Below, one piece after another: positions 8,601 through 16,313 of a stretch of 41,612 nucleotides of DNA. The stretch covers positions 1 through 41,612 of the forward strand of contig JABDCA010000028.1 in NCBI GenBank assembly GCA_013288345.1, read 5' to 3'. Below the pieces are notes generated by a model, which saw nothing but the letters and a program-made list of their open reading frames with translations, ran no database searches and had not been told where the DNA came from. Position 1 is the first letter of the stretch. Every line of letters begins with the position of its first letter. A program made the translations under genes and the position numbers. Source of the DNA: Bacteroidota bacterium. GTDB lineage: Bacteria; Bacteroidota; Bacteroidia; JABEUT01.

Positions 8601-9029
8601 ATACATAGCCACGAATTATACGAATTAAATTGTCACACTGAGCTTGTCGAAGTGTTTCTCGCAAGACACAAAGCCCCCAAAGATTTATTGTATTGAAACC
8701 CCGGAGGGGTTTAATGTTAGTAGCCACCGATGAAATCGATGGTATATAATACGCAACACTATCAGAACCCTAATGGGGTTCAACCCCATCAGGGTTGTTA
8801 TGATTATTTCTTTACTCCCACCGGTTACACCGGTGGCTACTTATGTTCAATCCATTCAGGATTGGGTTGTAATGTATTTCAATTGCCGTCTGCTTTAGCT
8901 GACGGATTTAAAAGTAAAACAAGTTTGGGCTTTAGCCCCAAATAAGCGTAATGTTTTAGGCTAAAGCCAAGAATTATATATGCTTTGATACCGTCAGCTA
9001 AAGCAGACGGCAATTGAAAAATAGTGGCT
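8601..9029. repeat. Intergenic block of stacked palindromes and dispersed repeats
   Basis: No gene is supported here. In order the block holds a copy of the ATTCGTG..AATTCGTGGCTA repeat (8606-8627, reverse), the TGTCACACTGAGCTTGTCGA repeat (8631-8654), hairpin AAACCCC-gga-GGGGTTT (8696-8712), a 15-base-arm hairpin with one mismatch (8766-8780 with 8782-8796), hairpin CCACCGGT-tac-ACCGGTGG (8818-8836), and a 29-base perfect inverted repeat (8877-8905 with 8991-9019). An open frame at 8730-8945 is translated repeat and is not called a gene. Confidence 0.85.
8877..9019. repeat. 29-base perfect inverted repeat enclosing 85 bases
   Basis: The left arm (8877-8905) contains CCGTCTGCTTTAGCTGACGG. 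The right arm (8991-9019) is its exact reverse complement. The loop carries two further GCTTTAGCC-type blocks in opposite orientation (about 8925-8941 and 8953-8969), so the whole unit is a nested hairpin. It lies downstream of the convergent genes ending at 8600 and 9030. Confidence 0.9.
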
Positions 9030-9956
9030 TTATTTTGCCCATTGTTTCCATTCGCAGACGTTTCTAAAACCTGTCCATGCATTGGGTTTATTTACATGGA
9101 ATGTGTCTTGCGTTAGTATGATTTCTTTTTTGTCGAACCATCCTCCACCAATACTGACATTGCTATCAGAGGTCCATTCCCCAACATTACCTCTGAGATT
9201 ATAAATTGGATGTCCTTTTTGTGACTTTCCAAATGGATTAGTGTTTATAGTCGGATCCTTAGTAAAAGTATCATTTACGCAGGGTTTAATATCTGACCAA
9301 AAGGCTGGAACTTTGTCTTTATAGATGTCCTTGTCGACTGAGTCAGCATAATGTATTGCAATTTTCCATTCGGCAATAGCAGGAAGTCTGAAACTTGGAT
9401 AGTATTTAAAATTCGTATCAGGTATTATGTTTTTGTATTTACCGGTATAATACTTTTCAATTGTGAAACATGTTTCTCTATTTGGTGCTGAGTCCCATTT
9501 GATAATATTATTAGCAACTAAGATATACTCCATTACTCTATCGGAACGCCATTTTGAAAAATCAATTACCTGTTTTTGTGAAACACCAACTACCGGATAA
9601 CTGTTATATATGGGGTTTCGTAAGTAATGGATAACGAAACTATTCAGGCATGATATTTTGTTTTTTGCTAATGTTGAGTTAATCCATGCTAGTGTATCTA
9701 GCTTGGTTGATTTGTATTCATTAGAATTTGCCCCAAAAACCCTCATAGTCCAGTACTCATATTCTCTCCAGCTGGTGTTCTGTGCTTCTGTTTGGTCGTA
9801 AAATAGATTATTTGAAATTTTAACCCCATCTGGGGGAGTGTAGGTTCGATAATAGTTTTTATCGGTTATGTGCCTTCTCAATTCATATGAAGGAGAACAT
9901 GAGAAAAGCAATAAACAAACAAGTGCAACAAAATTTAAAGAATATAAGTGTTTCAC
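9030..9956 (-). CDS. SUMF1/FGE-like domain lipoprotein (GldJ/GldK-like)
   Basis: A 308-residue protein with a lipoprotein signal peptide: hydrophobic stretch then LLLFSCS, lipidation predicted at Cys20. The body matches the formylglycine-generating-enzyme fold as used in Bacteroidota gliding and T9SS lipoproteins: YPVVGVSQKQVIDFSKWRSDR, FRLPAIAEWKIA, NLRGNVGEWTSD, a GGGW segment and GFRNV near the end. The paired Cys residues of a catalytic FGE are not seen at the expected place before the final GFR, so a structural role is more likely than oxidation of sulfatases. It is shorter and less conserved than typical GldJ or GldK, so orthology to either is not claimed. It follows leuS after 36 bases, a gap occupied by a dispersed repeat. 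Confidence 0.8.
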   Translation of the reverse strand: MKHLYSLNFVALVCLLLFSCSPSYELRRHITDKNYYRTYTPPDGVKISNNLFYDQTEAQNTSWREYEYWTMRVFGANSNEYKSTKLDTLAWINSTLAKNKISCLNSFVIHYLRNPIYNSYPVVGVSQKQVIDFSKWRSDRVMEYILVANNIIKWDSAPNRETCFTIEKYYTGKYKNIIPDTNFKYYPSFRLPAIAEWKIAIHYADSVDKDIYKDKVPAFWSDIKPCVNDTFTKDPTINTNPFGKSQKGHPIYNLRGNVGEWTSDSNVSIGGGWFDKKEIILTQDTFHVNKPNAWTGFRNVCEWKQWAK

Positions 9957-9967
9957 TTTTTCGTTTT

Positions 9968-9989
9968 TAATTCGTGCAATTCGTGGCTA
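9968..9989. repeat. ATTCGTG..AATTCGTGGCTA dispersed repeat, copy 2
   Basis: A 22-base repeat shared with 8606-8627 (reverse orientation) and 21076-21098 (same orientation). The unit itself contains ATTCGTG twice. It fills most of the gap between leuS and the SUMF1 lipoprotein gene. Confidence 0.75.
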
Positions 9990-9992
9990 AAA

Positions 9993-12767
9993 CTATATGA
10001 CTACGTTCACAATCTTATTCGGCACCACGATAATTTTCTTTATCGGTGTATCTTGTATCCACTTTTTAGCATCATCGCTGGCTAATACTTCTTTCTCTAT
10101 CTGTTCTTTGGTTAAAGTCAGTGGTAATTCAAGCATAAAGCGGGTTTTACCATTGAACGATACCGGGTATGAGAAAGTGCTTTCAGTTAAATAAGCTTCG
10201 TTAACAGTAGGGAACGTAGCTTTTAAAATAGAGATCTTGTTGCCAATAGCTCTCCATAATTCCTCAGTAATAAATGGTGCAAACGGAGATAATACAACCA
10301 ACAAGGGTTCCATTATTTCACGCTTATTGCATTTCAGTTCATTCAGTTCGTTCAGGCATATCATAAATGCACTTACCGATGTGTTGAATGAAAGGCGCTC
10401 AATATCTTCCTTCACTTTTTTGATGGTGCGGTGTAATATTTTTAACTCCTGCGGCGTAGCTTTTTCATTGCTCAGTGCCAAACCATTTTCATTATAGAAT
10501 ATCCTCCACAATTTCTTTAAAAAGCCATGCACACCGCTAATGCCCTGTGTACTCCATGGTTTGCTTATTTCAATTGGTCCCAAAAACATTTCGTACATGC
10601 GGAATGTATCTGCTCCGTATTGTTCAATCACAATATCAGGATTTATAACATTCCATTTTGACTTAGACATTTTTTCTACCTCAGTAATACATTCAAATTC
10701 GCCATTGGGGTCTGTTTTAAATACAGCATCTGCATTTTCTGGTCGCCATTTCTTGAACTCTTCTATGTTCAGCATTTCGTTCTTTACTATGTTAATATCT
10801 ACCCTTTCTAAATGAAGAGTTGGTATATCTGCTGGAGGAGCGGCCTTGAATGAAATGTAGGTTTTAGGTTTTGAATTCGGGTAGAAAAGTGCAAAATGAG
10901 ATACGCCCTGTATCATCCCCTGATTCACTAACTTTTTCGCAGGTTCGTTAAATGGCAAATAACCATAATCAAATAAGAACTTTGTCCAGAAACGGAAATA
11001 GAGCAAGTGGCCTGTAACGTGTTCGGCACCGCCAACATAAATATCTATATTCTGCCAGTATTTTATAGCATCCTTCGATGCAAATTCTTTGTCGTTGTTT
11101 GGGTCCATGTAGCGCAAATAGTACCACGAACTGCCTGCCCAGCCCGGCATAGTAGTGTGCTCGTAACTGTACTTGCCCTGGTGTTTCCAATCACTTGCAC
11201 GTGCCAGTGGCGGATCACCTGTTTCAGTAGGTTGGAATTTATCTATTTCGGGCAATACCAATGGCAATTTACTTTCATTAAGCGGTGTCGGTATGCCATC
11301 TTTATAAAAGATGGGGATCGGTTCACCCCAATAACGCTGGCGGCCAAAAGCCGCATCGCGCAAACGGAAGTTCACTTTGCCTTTTCCTAATCCGCGTTTT
11401 TCTATTTCGGCAATGGCGCGTTTAACAGCATCCTTTACATCCAGTCCGTTTAAAAAATCTGAATTGATGCATTTGCCTTCTTTGCCATCGTAACTTTCTT
11501 TACTGAAGTCCCATCCCGCTGGAGCTTCAATAACTTGCGGTATATCTAAACCAAAATGTTTTGCAAAAGCATGGTCGCGCGAATCATGCGCAGGTACTGC
11601 CATAACGGCTCCTGTGCCATAGCCTGCCAATACATAATCACCTATCCATACCGGGACTTTTTTGCCGGTGAAAGGATGCAATACGTATGCCCCGGTAAAT
11701 TCTCCTGTTATCTTTTTTACATCGGCTTGTCTTTCACGCTCCGATTTGTTTTTTGCAGCGTTTACATAAGCGTCTACCGCTGCTTTTCTATCGGCAGTAG
11801 TTATCTTTTTTACTAATTCATGCTCAGGTGCAAGGGTAACAAATGTCACTCCGAATACTGTATCAGGCCTGGTGGTGAATACTTCAATTGTACCCTGTCC
11901 ATTTTCAATTGTGAATTGTAAGGAACTTCCTTGTGACCTTCCTATCCAGTTGCGTTGGGCTTCTTTTATGCTTTCGGGCCAGTCGAGTGTATTTAAGTCA
12001 GTCAGCATACGCTCAGCATATGCCGTCATACGCATACTCCACTGTGGCATTTTTTTACGTTCCACCGGGTAGCCACCGCGCTCTGATACTCCATCTTTCA
12101 CCTCGTCATTCGCTAATACTGTCCCCAGTTTAGGGCACCAGTTTACCATGGCTTCATCTAAATAGGCTAATCTGAAATGCATCAAGGTGTCTGATTTTTC
12201 TTTTTCCGAAAAGCCCTTCCATTGGTCCTTGGTAAATGCAGTAATATCCTCGTTACCAGAAAAGCCTTCCTTCTCGAAAGATGCAATAAGGTTATCAATA
12301 GGCTCAGCTTTATTGCTTTTGGTATTGTACCACGATTTGAATAATTGCAGAAATATCCACTGTGTCCATTTGTAGTACTTAGGGTCTGTAGTATCTACCT
12401 GCCTGCTCCAGTCAAAGGACAAGCATATTTTATCTAACTGTTCCCTATAGCGCTTACTATTTATTTCGGTGGTTATTTTAGGATGCTGCCCTGTTTGTAT
12501 GGCATATTGTTCCGCAGGCAAACCAAACGAATCGAAGCCCATAGGATGCAATACATTAAAGCCACTTAGCCTTTTAAAGCGTGCAAAAATATCGGATGCT
12601 ATATAACCTAATGGATGCCCAACGTGCAGTCCAGCGCCTGATGGGTAAGGGAACATATCGAGTACATAATACTTGGGCTTGCTAAAATCATTCTCTACCC
12701 TGTAGGCTTTTTCGGCTGCCCAGTTTTTATGCCATTTGGCTTCTATTTCGCGGAAGTTATAGTCCAT
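9993..12767 (-). CDS. leuS: Leucyl-tRNA synthetase
   Basis: A cytoplasmic class I aminoacyl-tRNA synthetase of 924 residues that charges tRNA-Leu. The HIGH-type motif is FPYPSGAGLHVGHPLGY (residues about 40-56). The connective peptide 1 editing domain lies at about 230-430, with the TTRPDTVFGVTFV threonine-rich stretch and GTGAVMAVPAHDSRD. The KMSKS loop is VEKMSKSKWNVINPD near residue 697. The C-terminal anticodon-binding and tail regions are complete, ending KKIIVVPNKIVNVVI. The ATG complementary to 12765-12767 gives the standard N-terminus MDYNFREIEAKW. It is divergent from radC. Confidence 0.97.
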   Translation of the reverse strand: MDYNFREIEAKWHKNWAAEKAYRVENDFSKPKYYVLDMFPYPSGAGLHVGHPLGYIASDIFARFKRLSGFNVLHPMGFDSFGLPAEQYAIQTGQHPKITTEINSKRYREQLDKICLSFDWSRQVDTTDPKYYKWTQWIFLQLFKSWYNTKSNKAEPIDNLIASFEKEGFSGNEDITAFTKDQWKGFSEKEKSDTLMHFRLAYLDEAMVNWCPKLGTVLANDEVKDGVSERGGYPVERKKMPQWSMRMTAYAERMLTDLNTLDWPESIKEAQRNWIGRSQGSSLQFTIENGQGTIEVFTTRPDTVFGVTFVTLAPEHELVKKITTADRKAAVDAYVNAAKNKSERERQADVKKITGEFTGAYVLHPFTGKKVPVWIGDYVLAGYGTGAVMAVPAHDSRDHAFAKHFGLDIPQVIEAPAGWDFSKESYDGKEGKCINSDFLNGLDVKDAVKRAIAEIEKRGLGKGKVNFRLRDAAFGRQRYWGEPIPIFYKDGIPTPLNESKLPLVLPEIDKFQPTETGDPPLARASDWKHQGKYSYEHTTMPGWAGSSWYYLRYMDPNNDKEFASKDAIKYWQNIDIYVGGAEHVTGHLLYFRFWTKFLFDYGYLPFNEPAKKLVNQGMIQGVSHFALFYPNSKPKTYISFKAAPPADIPTLHLERVDINIVKNEMLNIEEFKKWRPENADAVFKTDPNGEFECITEVEKMSKSKWNVINPDIVIEQYGADTFRMYEMFLGPIEISKPWSTQGISGVHGFLKKLWRIFYNENGLALSNEKATPQELKILHRTIKKVKEDIERLSFNTSVSAFMICLNELNELKCNKREIMEPLLVVLSPFAPFITEELWRAIGNKISILKATFPTVNEAYLTESTFSYPVSFNGKTRFMLELPLTLTKEQIEKEVLASDDAKKWIQDTPIKKIIVVPNKIVNVVI

Positions 12768-12807
12768 AATTGTTGGTCTTATATAAGGATTGCGAATTTA
12801 TGAAATA

Positions 12808-12846
12808 GAACGCAGATGACACAGATTAAGCAGATTTTCACGGATC
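12808..12846. repeat. GAACxCAGATxACxCxGATT dispersed repeat
   Basis: A degenerate ~35-base repeat with related copies at 17264-17292 and, reversed, at 38413-38438. It sits in the leuS-radC divergent gap directly before the GCGTTAGGG element. Confidence 0.6.
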
Positions 12847-12851
12847 ATGTC

Positions 12852-12942
12852 TTTTCGCGTTAGGGATTGCAGTGGAAAGCCCACAGCGCAGCGAGGACTT
12901 GGAACGTAAAGCCCGACCCGAGGAACGAGGGGAACGCCCAAT
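12852..12942 (+). repeat. GCGTTAGGG...GAACGCCCA element, copy 1
   Basis: About 90 bases sharing with 39867-39956 the blocks GCGTTAGGGAT, CGCAGCG..GCGAGGA, AGCCCGACCCGA and AGGGGAACGCCCAAT. The ends GCGTT and AACGC are complementary, so an RNA copy could close as a helix. An open frame through it that extends radC upstream is an artefact. Confidence 0.8.
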
Positions 12943-12964
12943 ATGGCTTTGTGATTATTAGCCT

Positions 12965-12994
12965 TTTGCCATTCTCAATTCTTAATTACCTTTG
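12965..12994 (+). promoter_or_regulatory. radC promoter (-33 TTTG, -7 TACCTTTG)
   Basis: TTTG (12965-12968) and TACCTTTG (12987-12994) match both Bacteroidota promoter boxes with an 18-base spacer. The -7 box ends 7 bases before the ATG at 13002, so the mRNA leader should be only a few bases. Confidence 0.65.
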
Positions 12995-13001
12995 CTTTAG
13001 C

Positions 13002-13703
13002 ATGGATAACACCCAATACAAAGAGATTACGGGAATACGGAGCTGGGCCGAAGAGGACCGCCCGCGTGAAAAGCTTTTGCAAAAAGGCTCTCATGTATTG
13101 TCGGATGCTGAACTTATAGCTATACTTATTGGTTCAGGTGTGCCGGGGGAATCGGCGGTAGATGTAGCCAAGAGCATACTTAAAAGTGTGGATAATAACC
13201 TGAATGAATTGGGTAAGCTAACGGTGCGCGACCTTAAAAAGTTTAAAGGAATAGGTGAGGCTAAAGCCATAAGCATAGTAGCTGCATTAGAACTGGCTAA
13301 ACGCCGTAGGGTGGCCGAAGTAAAAGAGAAAGAAAAGATTGCAGGAAGTAAGGATGTATATGAATACTTCCACCATTTGGCCGATTTGCGCAGCGAGGAA
13401 TTTTGGGTAATGTATTTGAACCGTGCCAATAAAATTATAAGCGGACAGAAGATAAGTCAGGGTGGCATTACAGGAACTGTAGCCGATACACGACTGATAT
13501 TTAAAAGCGCCCTCGATCATTTTGCATGCAGCATAGTATTGTGCCACAATCATCCTTCGGGCAATTTGCAACCCAGTAACGAGGATAAGGCATTGACACA
13601 AAAGATAAAACAAGCAGGGCAATTGCTTGATATTGCAATACTCGACCATTTGATAATTTCGGATGCGGGCTATTTTAGCTTTGCTGACGAAGGACTTTTA
13701 TAA
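13002..13703 (+). CDS. radC: RadC-family protein (JAB/MPN domain)
   Basis: A 233-residue protein from the ATG at 13002, a start chosen because the promoter boxes lie directly before it and the upstream extension is repeat sequence. The N-terminal UPF0758 helix-hairpin-helix part (about 1-100) contains LTVRDLKKFKGIGEAKA. The C-terminal JAB metalloprotease-like domain has the metal-binding HNHPSGN...S..D signature (VLCHNHPSGNLQPSNED). Despite the name, a DNA-repair role has not been borne out in E. coli or pneumococcus. It is followed by wecB after 8 bases and probably shares its transcript. Confidence 0.93.
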   Translation: MDNTQYKEITGIRSWAEEDRPREKLLQKGSHVLSDAELIAILIGSGVPGESAVDVAKSILKSVDNNLNELGKLTVRDLKKFKGIGEAKAISIVAALELAKRRRVAEVKEKEKIAGSKDVYEYFHHLADLRSEEFWVMYLNRANKIISGQKISQGGITGTVADTRLIFKSALDHFACSIVLCHNHPSGNLQPSNEDKALTQKIKQAGQLLDIAILDHLIISDAGYFSFADEGLL

Positions 13704-13711
13704 TAGCATTT

Positions 13712-14860
13712 ATGATAAAGATACTGACCGTAATAGGAGCGAGGCCGCAGATCATTAAGTCTGCTGCATTGAGCAGGGCCATACATACACACTTTAAAAA
13801 AGACATTAAAGAACTGATAGTACATACAGGACAGCACTACGATGAGAACATGTCAGAAGTATTTTTCAGGGAAATGGGTATACCCGCACCCGACTATAAT
13901 TTAAATGTAGGCTCGGGCTCGCATGGTAAACAAACAGCAGCGATGCTTGATGGTATCGAAGAAATATTGTTGAAAGAAAAACCAGATTGCCTTGTGGTTT
14001 ATGGCGATACCAACTCTACATTAGCTGCAGCTGTGGCTGCGGTTAAAATACATATTCCCGTTGTGCATATAGAGGCAGGGTTGCGTTCGTTCAACAAAGC
14101 CATGCCGGAAGAAGTCAACCGTATTGCATGCGACCATTGCTCTACCTTATTGTTCAGTCCGACAAAATCTGGTTATAATAACCTTATAAAAGAAAATTTT
14201 AACCCGAATAACAAACACCCATTTACAGCCGATAAGCCCGGTATATACCATTGCGGGGATGTGATGTATGATAACACACTTTTCTTTGCAGAAGTGGCCG
14301 ATAAGAACACAAAAATTGTTGACAGACTTGGTTTAAAGGACAAAGAATTTATTCTGCTTACCATACACCGCAACAACAATACCGATGACCCTGAAAGGTT
14401 GAACAGCATTTTGAGTTCCTTGAATGAAATAAGTATAAAGAATAACCTGAATATTGTTTTTCCTGCCCACCCACGCACATCGAAAATGTTGGAACAAGGA
14501 CATGGTAAAAATATTGTAAATGAATTAAAAAAGAACAAGCTGTTCCATATTATTCCACCAGCTTCGTTCCTTGAAATGCTGACGCTGGAGAAGAACTGCA
14601 GCATGGTGTTTACGGATTCGGGTGGAGTGCAAAAAGAAGCTTTCTTTTTAAAGAAGCCTTGTGTGGTATTGCGTGCCGAAACCGAATGGATTGAGCTGGT
14701 TGAGTGTGGTAATTCTATTTTGGCAGAAGCTGATTCAAAGCGAATTAAAGATTCGTTTACTCATTTAAAAGCCAAACGTGAATTTACCTATCCGCCCATA
14801 TTTGGTGATGGTAAAGCAGCAGAGTTTATATGCAAAGAGATACTGAGTAATTTTAAGTGA
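13712..14860 (+). CDS. wecB: UDP-N-acetylglucosamine 2-epimerase (non-hydrolysing)
   Basis: A 382-residue cytoplasmic enzyme that interconverts UDP-GlcNAc and UDP-ManNAc for surface polysaccharide synthesis. Family motifs are GARPQIIKSAALSRA at the N-terminus, TGQHYDENMS, YGDTNSTLA, HIEAGLRSFNKAMPEEVNR and the C-terminal UDP-binding DSGGVQKEAFF. Length is normal for the family. It lies 8 bases after radC and upstream of a polysaccharide deacetylase and a FemAB-like transferase, which places it in a glycan-building set. Confidence 0.94.
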   Translation: MIKILTVIGARPQIIKSAALSRAIHTHFKKDIKELIVHTGQHYDENMSEVFFREMGIPAPDYNLNVGSGSHGKQTAAMLDGIEEILLKEKPDCLVVYGDTNSTLAAAVAAVKIHIPVVHIEAGLRSFNKAMPEEVNRIACDHCSTLLFSPTKSGYNNLIKENFNPNNKHPFTADKPGIYHCGDVMYDNTLFFAEVADKNTKIVDRLGLKDKEFILLTIHRNNNTDDPERLNSILSSLNEISIKNNLNIVFPAHPRTSKMLEQGHGKNIVNELKKNKLFHIIPPASFLEMLTLEKNCSMVFTDSGGVQKEAFFLKKPCVVLRAETEWIELVECGNSILAEADSKRIKDSFTHLKAKREFTYPPIFGDGKAAEFICKEILSNFK

Positions 14861-14878
14861 TGGCACACAGAAGAATTA

Positions 14879-14957
14879 TGCCACTAAAACACAAAAACAC
14901 AAAAAAAATACACACGAAAAATTTTGTGGGCTTTGGTGATTTAGTGCTTTTGTGGCA
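14879..14957. repeat. CACAAAA-type hairpin repeat, copy 1
   Basis: Imperfect hairpin: TGCCACTAAAACACAAAA at the left and a complementary TTTAGTGCTTTTGTGGCA at the right, with TACACAC..AAA.TTTTGTGGG in the middle. It is about 75% alike, by eye, to 22264-22338. It occupies the leader between wecB and the deacetylase. Confidence 0.8.
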
Positions 14958-15008
14958 AGGTCAGTTCTATATAAATGTAAATGTTATCTATGTTCCATCC
15001 TTTACTAT

Positions 15009-16313
15009 ATGAACGAGTTGCTTATATATACGCCTAAGCTTACCCCGCGCATCAACTATGCCTTTTCGTTATTTTTTGACTCACTTATTAATACCCCCTA
15101 TAAGGTAACAACTGATGTTACTGAGTACACGAATTATACTGGTCCACGTTTAAATTATTCAGGTAAAGCCATAGTGCAAGGTGAAGTGTTTATTCATTAT
15201 AAAGGATTGCTTTTCGATAATGGAGTAAGTAAGCAGGATATAACTGTAACCGAATGGGAAGGCCTGAAAATATTTTACCAAAGTGAGGGCACAATGCCCT
15301 TCGATGTATTTGCTGCATCGTTTTATCTGGTAACCCGGTACGAAGAATATCTGCCATACGAAAGTGATATGCACAGCCGCTTTCGCCCTAATGATAGCCT
15401 TGCTTTTAAAAACAAGTTTATTAACCTGCCATTGGTAAATCTTTGGGCAGAAAAGTTGCAGGAGATCTTAATGAAAGCTTTTCCGGCTATTACTATAAAA
15501 GAAAACACCTACACATTTACCCCGACCATTGATGTGGATGTAGCTTATGCACACAAGGGCAGAAAAATCCATATTACTATTGGTTCGTATCTGAAGGCAT
15601 TGCTGAAGTTCGATTTTGCTTTTATGGTTAACAAAACAGGTACACTGCTAGGTTCAAAGCCTGATGAATACGATACCTACAATTACCAGGAAGAGATTTT
15701 TGCGAAGCATAAAATCAAACCTATTTACTTTTTTTTGGCAGGCAGCAGAAGCAAATATGATAAGAACATAAATGTAGATGGTAACCATTTTGCAGCGTTA
15801 ATAAAGAAAATTGATAAGTATGCTCATGTGGGTATTCATCCCTCCTATCAATCGTTGGGTAGTAGAGAGATTGTGGGAGAAGAAATTAAGCGGGTTAGCA
15901 ATAATGCCGAAGAAAAAATAACCAGATCGCGCCAGCATTATTTACGCATAGTCTTGCCCGATACGTACCGTTGTCTTGTAACATTGGGTATAACTGATGA
16001 TTATTCTATGGGCTATGCAGCCTGCCCCGGGTTTAGGGCAAGTATATGCACACCTTATTTTTTCTACGATTTGCAAGCAGAGAAAGTATTGCCTATTAAA
16101 TTGCACTCCAGTATAGTAATGGATGGCACCCTTAATGAATATATAAACGTTACACCTGACGAGGCGATTGAATTGACCAAAAAACTTATTGAGCAGGTGA
16201 AACAAAGCAAGGGCGAGTTCGTTAGTATATGGCATAACGATACGCTAAACGATATGGGCAAATGGAAAGGATGGAGAAGAGTGTTTGAAACAATTGTAGA
16301 AGCAGCCAGGTGA
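15009..16313 (+). CDS. Polysaccharide deacetylase family protein with N-terminal DUF7033-like domain
   Basis: A 434-residue protein from the ATG at 15009; an upstream in-frame GTG at 14952 lies inside a repeat and is rejected. The N-terminal region (MNELLIYTPKLTPRINYAF, about 1-95) matches the DUF7033-type domain found before NodB-like deacetylases in Bacteroidota. The region 165-434 looks like a carbohydrate esterase 4 barrel: FTPTIDVDVAYAHKG supplies the metal and base aspartates, HVGIHPSYQS a metal histidine and VSIWHNDTLND the final histidine. Predicted to remove acetyl groups from a GlcNAc- or ManNAc-containing glycan. Its stop overlaps the GTG start of the next gene (GTGA), indicating translational coupling. 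Confidence 0.82.
   Translation: MNELLIYTPKLTPRINYAFSLFFDSLINTPYKVTTDVTEYTNYTGPRLNYSGKAIVQGEVFIHYKGLLFDNGVSKQDITVTEWEGLKIFYQSEGTMPFDVFAASFYLVTRYEEYLPYESDMHSRFRPNDSLAFKNKFINLPLVNLWAEKLQEILMKAFPAITIKENTYTFTPTIDVDVAYAHKGRKIHITIGSYLKALLKFDFAFMVNKTGTLLGSKPDEYDTYNYQEEIFAKHKIKPIYFFLAGSRSKYDKNINVDGNHFAALIKKIDKYAHVGIHPSYQSLGSREIVGEEIKRVSNNAEEKITRSRQHYLRIVLPDTYRCLVTLGITDDYSMGYAACPGFRASICTPYFFYDLQAEKVLPIKLHSSIVMDGTLNEYINVTPDEAIELTKKLIEQVKQSKGEFVSIWHNDTLNDMGKWKGWRRVFETIVEAAR

Noticed and set aside
8730-8945. 71-residue open frame in the 8.6-9.0 kb gap
   Set aside because: It runs straight through three palindromes and its protein is a translation of them (for example HQG.., TPTGYTGGY, LPSALADG); no promoter or coding bias.
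8601-9029. CRISPR array
   Set aside because: The palindromes differ from one another and there is no regular repeat-spacer alternation; no cas genes in the window.
8879-9082. 67-residue open frame on the (-) strand over the 29-base inverted repeat
   Set aside because: Contains the LPSALADG translation of the repeat twice and overlaps the real lipoprotein gene's end.
12867-13001. 45-residue N-terminal extension of RadC
   Set aside because: Encoded by the GCGTTAGGG repeat and by sequence containing the radC promoter boxes; the ATG at 13002 gives the normal RadC length.
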